Assembly: GCA_014859985.1 (NCBI GenBank)
Contig: JACZKN010000316.1
Location: forward strand, 1 to 7,789
Length of the DNA: 7,789 nt
Reading direction: 5' to 3'
DNA from: Candidatus Krumholzibacteriia bacterium
GTDB lineage: Bacteria; Krumholzibacteriota; Krumholzibacteriia; LZORAL124-64-63
A program made the position numbers and the translations under genes. Each line of letters starts with the position of its first letter. The stretch's first letter is position 1. The notes under the pieces were generated by a model that was not told where the DNA came from, searched no databases, and worked only from the letters and a program-made list of their open reading frames with translations. Positions 6,440-7,789 of this stretch are shown piece by piece.

Positions 6440-6982
6440 TCAGTGTTCGCGGTTGTGCAGGCAGCCCCCGGGCAGGTCGCGCAGGATGCAGTCCTCGCCG
6501 CGCCGGTTCCAGCACTGCAGGCAGATGGCGTCCGTGCGCTCCTCGCCTGCGAGCGTCAGCAGGACGATGCGACGCAGGAGGTCCAGGAGCACGGTCTTCT
6601 CTTCGTCACTGAAGTTGGCGAGCAGGGCCGCCTGCTTGTCCGCGGCGATGCCCACGAAGCGCTCGACGATCTCGGTGCCCGCCGGCAGCAGCTCCACGTC
6701 GTGCACCCGGCGGTCGGCCGCGCGCCGGTGGCGGCGCACCAGGCCCAGCTCCGCGAGCCGGTCCACGTTCTTGCTCGCGGCGGGGGAACTGATGTCCAGG
6801 ATGGCCGCGATCTCGCCGATGGGGAACGCACCGTTGGCGTTCAGCAGGTTCAGGATCAGGAACTGGTTGCGGGTCAGCCGGGTGGGGCAGGCCTGCTCGA
6901 TGCTGCTGCGCAGGCTGATGTCCTGGACGGACTGGGCGAGGATCCTGATGGCGTCGGCGACGGACTGGTCGAGGCGCTCCAT
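6440..6982 (-). CDS. MarR-family winged-helix regulator with a four-cysteine C-terminal tail, 180 aa
   Basis: This is a predicted dimeric DNA-binding regulator in the cytoplasm. The central part is a MarR winged helix-turn-helix: 'RLTRNQFLILNLLNANGAFPI' enters the fold at about 35-55, 'GEIAAILDISSPAASKNVDRL' (56-76) gives the two HTH helices, and 'GLVRRHRRAADRRVHDVEL' (80-98) is the wing with the family's typical D-R-R (90-92). Long helices on either side suit dimerisation. The last 30 residues are unusual for MarR: C154-x2-C157-x7-C165-x8-C174, four cysteines in a basic or polar tail, which could bind an Fe-S cluster or zinc or form disulfides. Another cysteine is C32. The start is ATG 6982, with AGGAGGG five bases upstream. 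It is first in the cluster, 49 bp before the ferredoxin gene and on the same strand, behind a promoter whose -10 overlaps a palindrome. It therefore probably represses its own operon in response to a redox, metal or ligand signal. The signal is not known. Confidence 0.9.
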   Translation of the reverse strand: MERLDQSVADAIRILAQSVQDISLRSSIEQACPTRLTRNQFLILNLLNANGAFPIGEIAAILDISSPAASKNVDRLAELGLVRRHRRAADRRVHDVELLPAGTEIVERFVGIAADKQAALLANFSDEEKTVLLDLLRRIVLLTLAGEERTDAICLQCWNRRGEDCILRDLPGGCLHNREH

Positions 6983-7008
6983 GGCGGCCCTCCTGGCTGT
7001 TTATATTA

Positions 7009-7022
7009 GTTAATTATTTAAC
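7009..7022. promoter_or_regulatory. operator-like palindrome GTTAA-N4-TTAAC over the cluster promoter
   Basis: The sequence GTTAATTATTTAAC is a hyphenated palindrome with perfect 5-bp arms and a 4-bp centre. A second short dyad, ATTA-GT-TAAT (7005-7014), overlaps it. AT-rich palindromes of this size next to their own gene are typical MarR-family operators. It covers the proposed -10 element of the regulator's promoter, so a bound dimer would block RNA polymerase. A further GTTAATT half-site lies at 7158-7164. Binding is inferred from position and symmetry only. Confidence 0.55.
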
Positions 7023-7040
7023 ATGATCGGCGGGAGTCAA
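7013..7040 (-). promoter_or_regulatory. sigma70-type promoter for the regulator/redox cluster
   Basis: On the minus strand, TTGACT (7040-7035, 5/6 match to TTGACA) is followed after 16 bp by AATAAT (7018-7013, 5/6 match to TATAAT). Transcription would start near 7005, giving a leader of about 23 nt that contains AGGAGGG before the ATG at 6982. The flanking upstream DNA is strongly AT-rich, as expected for an UP element. This is the best promoter in the window and would drive the regulator, ferredoxin, NrfD-like and cytochrome genes. Confidence 0.6.
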
Positions 7041-7105
7041 GGTGAAATCTGGTATTCGTCGTTGCCTATTCGCTTGAAATTGAAGATCTTAATGCTACTG
7101 AAACG

Positions 7106-7157
7106 ATATGATATTCCGGTCTGTAATGAAATTATTGAATATGATATCCAGTTCTGT
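7106..7157. repeat. imperfect 19-nt direct repeat, copies 33 bp apart
   Basis: ATATGATATTCCGGTCTGT (7106-7124) and ATATGATATCCAGTTCTGT (7139-7157) agree at 16 of 19 positions without gaps. The 33-bp period is close to three helical turns, so both copies would present the same face of the DNA. They lie about 65-120 bp upstream of the proposed -35 of the redox cluster, a usual place for activator sites. Their function is unknown; chance similarity in AT-rich DNA is possible. Confidence 0.45.
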
Positions 7158-7195
7158 GTTAATTTGTTGCAGTACTTAATGTTATGAGGTATGGC

Positions 7196-7207
7196 TTGGC
7201 ATGCCAA
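7196..7207. other. 12-bp perfect palindrome TTGGCATGCCAA
   Basis: A perfect palindrome at the right edge of the AT-rich island. The flanks GGC and GCC extend it into a small stem with a two-base bulge. It could be a protein-binding site or part of the 3' end of the AgmX-domain transcript; no U-run follows on the minus strand. Low information content leaves chance as a real alternative. Confidence 0.3.
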
Positions 7208-7317
7208 AAGCCGGTGATGCTTGCCATCGCGGTGCCGCCGGCCGGTGGTGGCCAAATGGATAACAACCGGAAACGTCCCTGGAACCGCCCGGCCAACCCT
7301 CCCGGAGCCCCCTTCGG

Positions 7318-7789
7318 CTACTGGGGCGGAGTGAACAGGAAGGGGACCTGGAAGGTGGTCACCCCGGCGGGAACCGGCGGGAATTGCCAGCCGCGGATCT
7401 GGGCCAGGGAGCAGCCGGTGACGGCGGGCGCCCCGAGGCCGTCCTCGATGATCGTCGCTTCGGTGACGGCGCCGTCGGCCGTGACCGTGAGGCTGACCAC
7501 CAGCTTGCCCCGCAGCCCCGGGTTCTTCTTCAGCTCGTTCTCGTAGCAGAACTGGATAGCCGGCGCGTAGCGCCTGACCACCGCCAGCAGGGATTCGTTG
7601 CTGCGCACCTCGCCGGCCTGGGCCCCGGCGCCCCGGATCCCGCCCGCGCCGCCGGTGACCGGCGGCGGTGCCGCCAGGGCCGCACCGACCTCGCCGATGC
7701 TGAGGCCGTCGGCCACCAGCGTCGATCCGCCCAGGTCCGCCCGCGCCAGCTCGACGCTGCCGTCTACGGTGCCCAGTTCCGTGGCGGAG
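7318..7789 (-). CDS. 3' part of a protein with an AgmX/PglI-type C-terminal domain (TonB-C-like), start outside the window
   Basis: The last 156 codons are visible; the frame is open to the right edge, so the GTG at 7716 is probably internal. The first part visible is low-complexity and Gly/Ala/Pro-rich (about 50 residues before 'GEVRSNESLL'), a linker-like stretch. The domain proper is 'LLAVVRRYAPAIQFCYENELKKNPGLRGKLVVSLTVTADGAVTEATI...GCSLAQIRGWQFPPVPAG...VPFLF'. This is the conserved pattern of the AgmX/PglI C-terminal domain: I-x-x-CYE-x-E-L-x-x-xP-x-L-x-GK-x-V, then a conserved second Cys, then W-x-FP and a PF-F end. The two cysteines (in FCYE and GCSL) are the conserved pair. In Myxococcus such proteins are linked to gliding motility and envelope functions, and the fold is related to TonB C-termini that span the periplasm. 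It is on the same strand as the redox cluster but separated from it by 335 bp, so it is probably a separate transcription unit. Confidence 0.85.
   Translation of the reverse strand, partial: SATELGTVDGSVELARADLGGSTLVADGLSIGEVGAALAAPPPVTGGAGGIRGAGAQAGEVRSNESLLAVVRRYAPAIQFCYENELKKNPGLRGKLVVSLTVTADGAVTEATIIEDGLGAPAVTGCSLAQIRGWQFPPVPAGVTTFQVPFLFTPPQ

Larger units (their letters stand above)
6983..7317. other. 335-bp intergenic region with AT-rich island; no gene seen
   Basis: The region lies between the stop of the AgmX-domain gene and the start of the marR-like gene, both on the minus strand. By hand count, 7041-7190 is about 34% G+C, against roughly 70% in the genes, with a sharp return to GC-rich sequence near 7208. 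It holds the cluster promoter, the operator-like palindrome, an imperfect 19-nt direct repeat and a short perfect palindrome. The open frames crossing it (for example 7037-7255 minus, 72 codons) have no ribosome site or family resemblance and differ in composition from the real genes. No tRNA or other RNA gene was recognised. I saw no clear terminator for the AgmX-domain gene. Confidence 0.7.

Noticed and set aside
7037..7255. 72-codon minus-strand frame in the AT-rich island
   Set aside because: Codon composition unlike every real gene here, no Shine-Dalgarno, no recognisable domain, and it overlaps promoter elements; more likely non-coding.
6983..7317. tRNA, riboswitch, CRISPR or insertion-sequence remnant in the intergenic region
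   Set aside because: No cloverleaf, no repeated spacer-repeat unit, no transposase fragment or paired terminal inverted repeats could be read; only short palindromes and one imperfect direct repeat.
7184..7546. 120-codon plus-strand frame starting in the intergenic region and running into the AgmX-domain gene
   Set aside because: More than half is antisense to a clear AgmX/PglI C-terminal domain; the upstream part has no motif or ribosome site.

Overview
The window comes from a very GC-rich bacterium (coding regions look close to 70% G+C by eye, with G/C at most third codon positions). It is Gram-negative by inference: there is a Tat-exported iron-sulfur protein, a periplasmic multihaem cytochrome, an exported M16 peptidase and an AgmX/TonB-type protein. 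The mix of two-domain M16 peptidase, HybA/HybB-like electron-transfer proteins, a c3-like multihaem cytochrome and an AgmX/PglI C-terminal domain would suit a Myxococcota/Desulfobacterota-like lineage or a GC-rich FCB-group candidate phylum. This placement is a guess; no phylogenetic marker is present.

Layout, left to right. (1) Positions 1-165, minus strand: the 5' end of a gene whose N-terminus looks like a methylated-DNA-protein cysteine methyltransferase. (2) A 145-bp divergent intergenic region. (3) Positions 311-3049, plus strand: a complete exported M16 (pitrilysin-type) zinc peptidase with one active and one degenerate half. (4) A 90-bp convergent gap with a perfect GC-rich hairpin that can serve both strands as terminator. 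(5) Positions 3140-6982, minus strand, transcribed right to left: a tight four-gene cluster. It encodes a MarR-type regulator with an unusual four-cysteine tail, a Tat-exported protein with four [4Fe-4S] cluster motifs (HybA-like), a ten-helix NrfD/HybB-like quinone-interacting membrane protein, and a periplasmic cytochrome with 13 CxxCH haem motifs. The last three genes overlap by exactly 8 nt at each junction. (6) Positions 6983-7317: a 335-bp non-coding region with a recognisable promoter and operator-like palindrome for the cluster and an AT-rich island (about 34% G+C). (7) Positions 7318-7789, minus strand: the 3' part of a gene ending in an AgmX/PglI C-terminal domain.

The main biology is the redox cluster. 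By family knowledge, NrfD/HybB proteins exchange electrons with the (mena)quinone pool, the four-cluster ferredoxin subunit conducts electrons at the periplasmic face, and the multihaem cytochrome passes them to or from other periplasmic carriers. There is no molybdopterin or hydrogenase catalytic subunit in the window, so the set looks like a stand-alone quinone:cytochrome c oxidoreductase, comparable in parts list to Hmc-type or Geobacter Cbc4-type complexes. The leading MarR gene has four tail cysteines, and its promoter carries a palindrome over the -10 element. Together these suggest an autoregulated, possibly redox- or metal-sensing circuit that controls the electron-transfer complex. 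That regulatory link is inference and is the most interesting hypothesis here.
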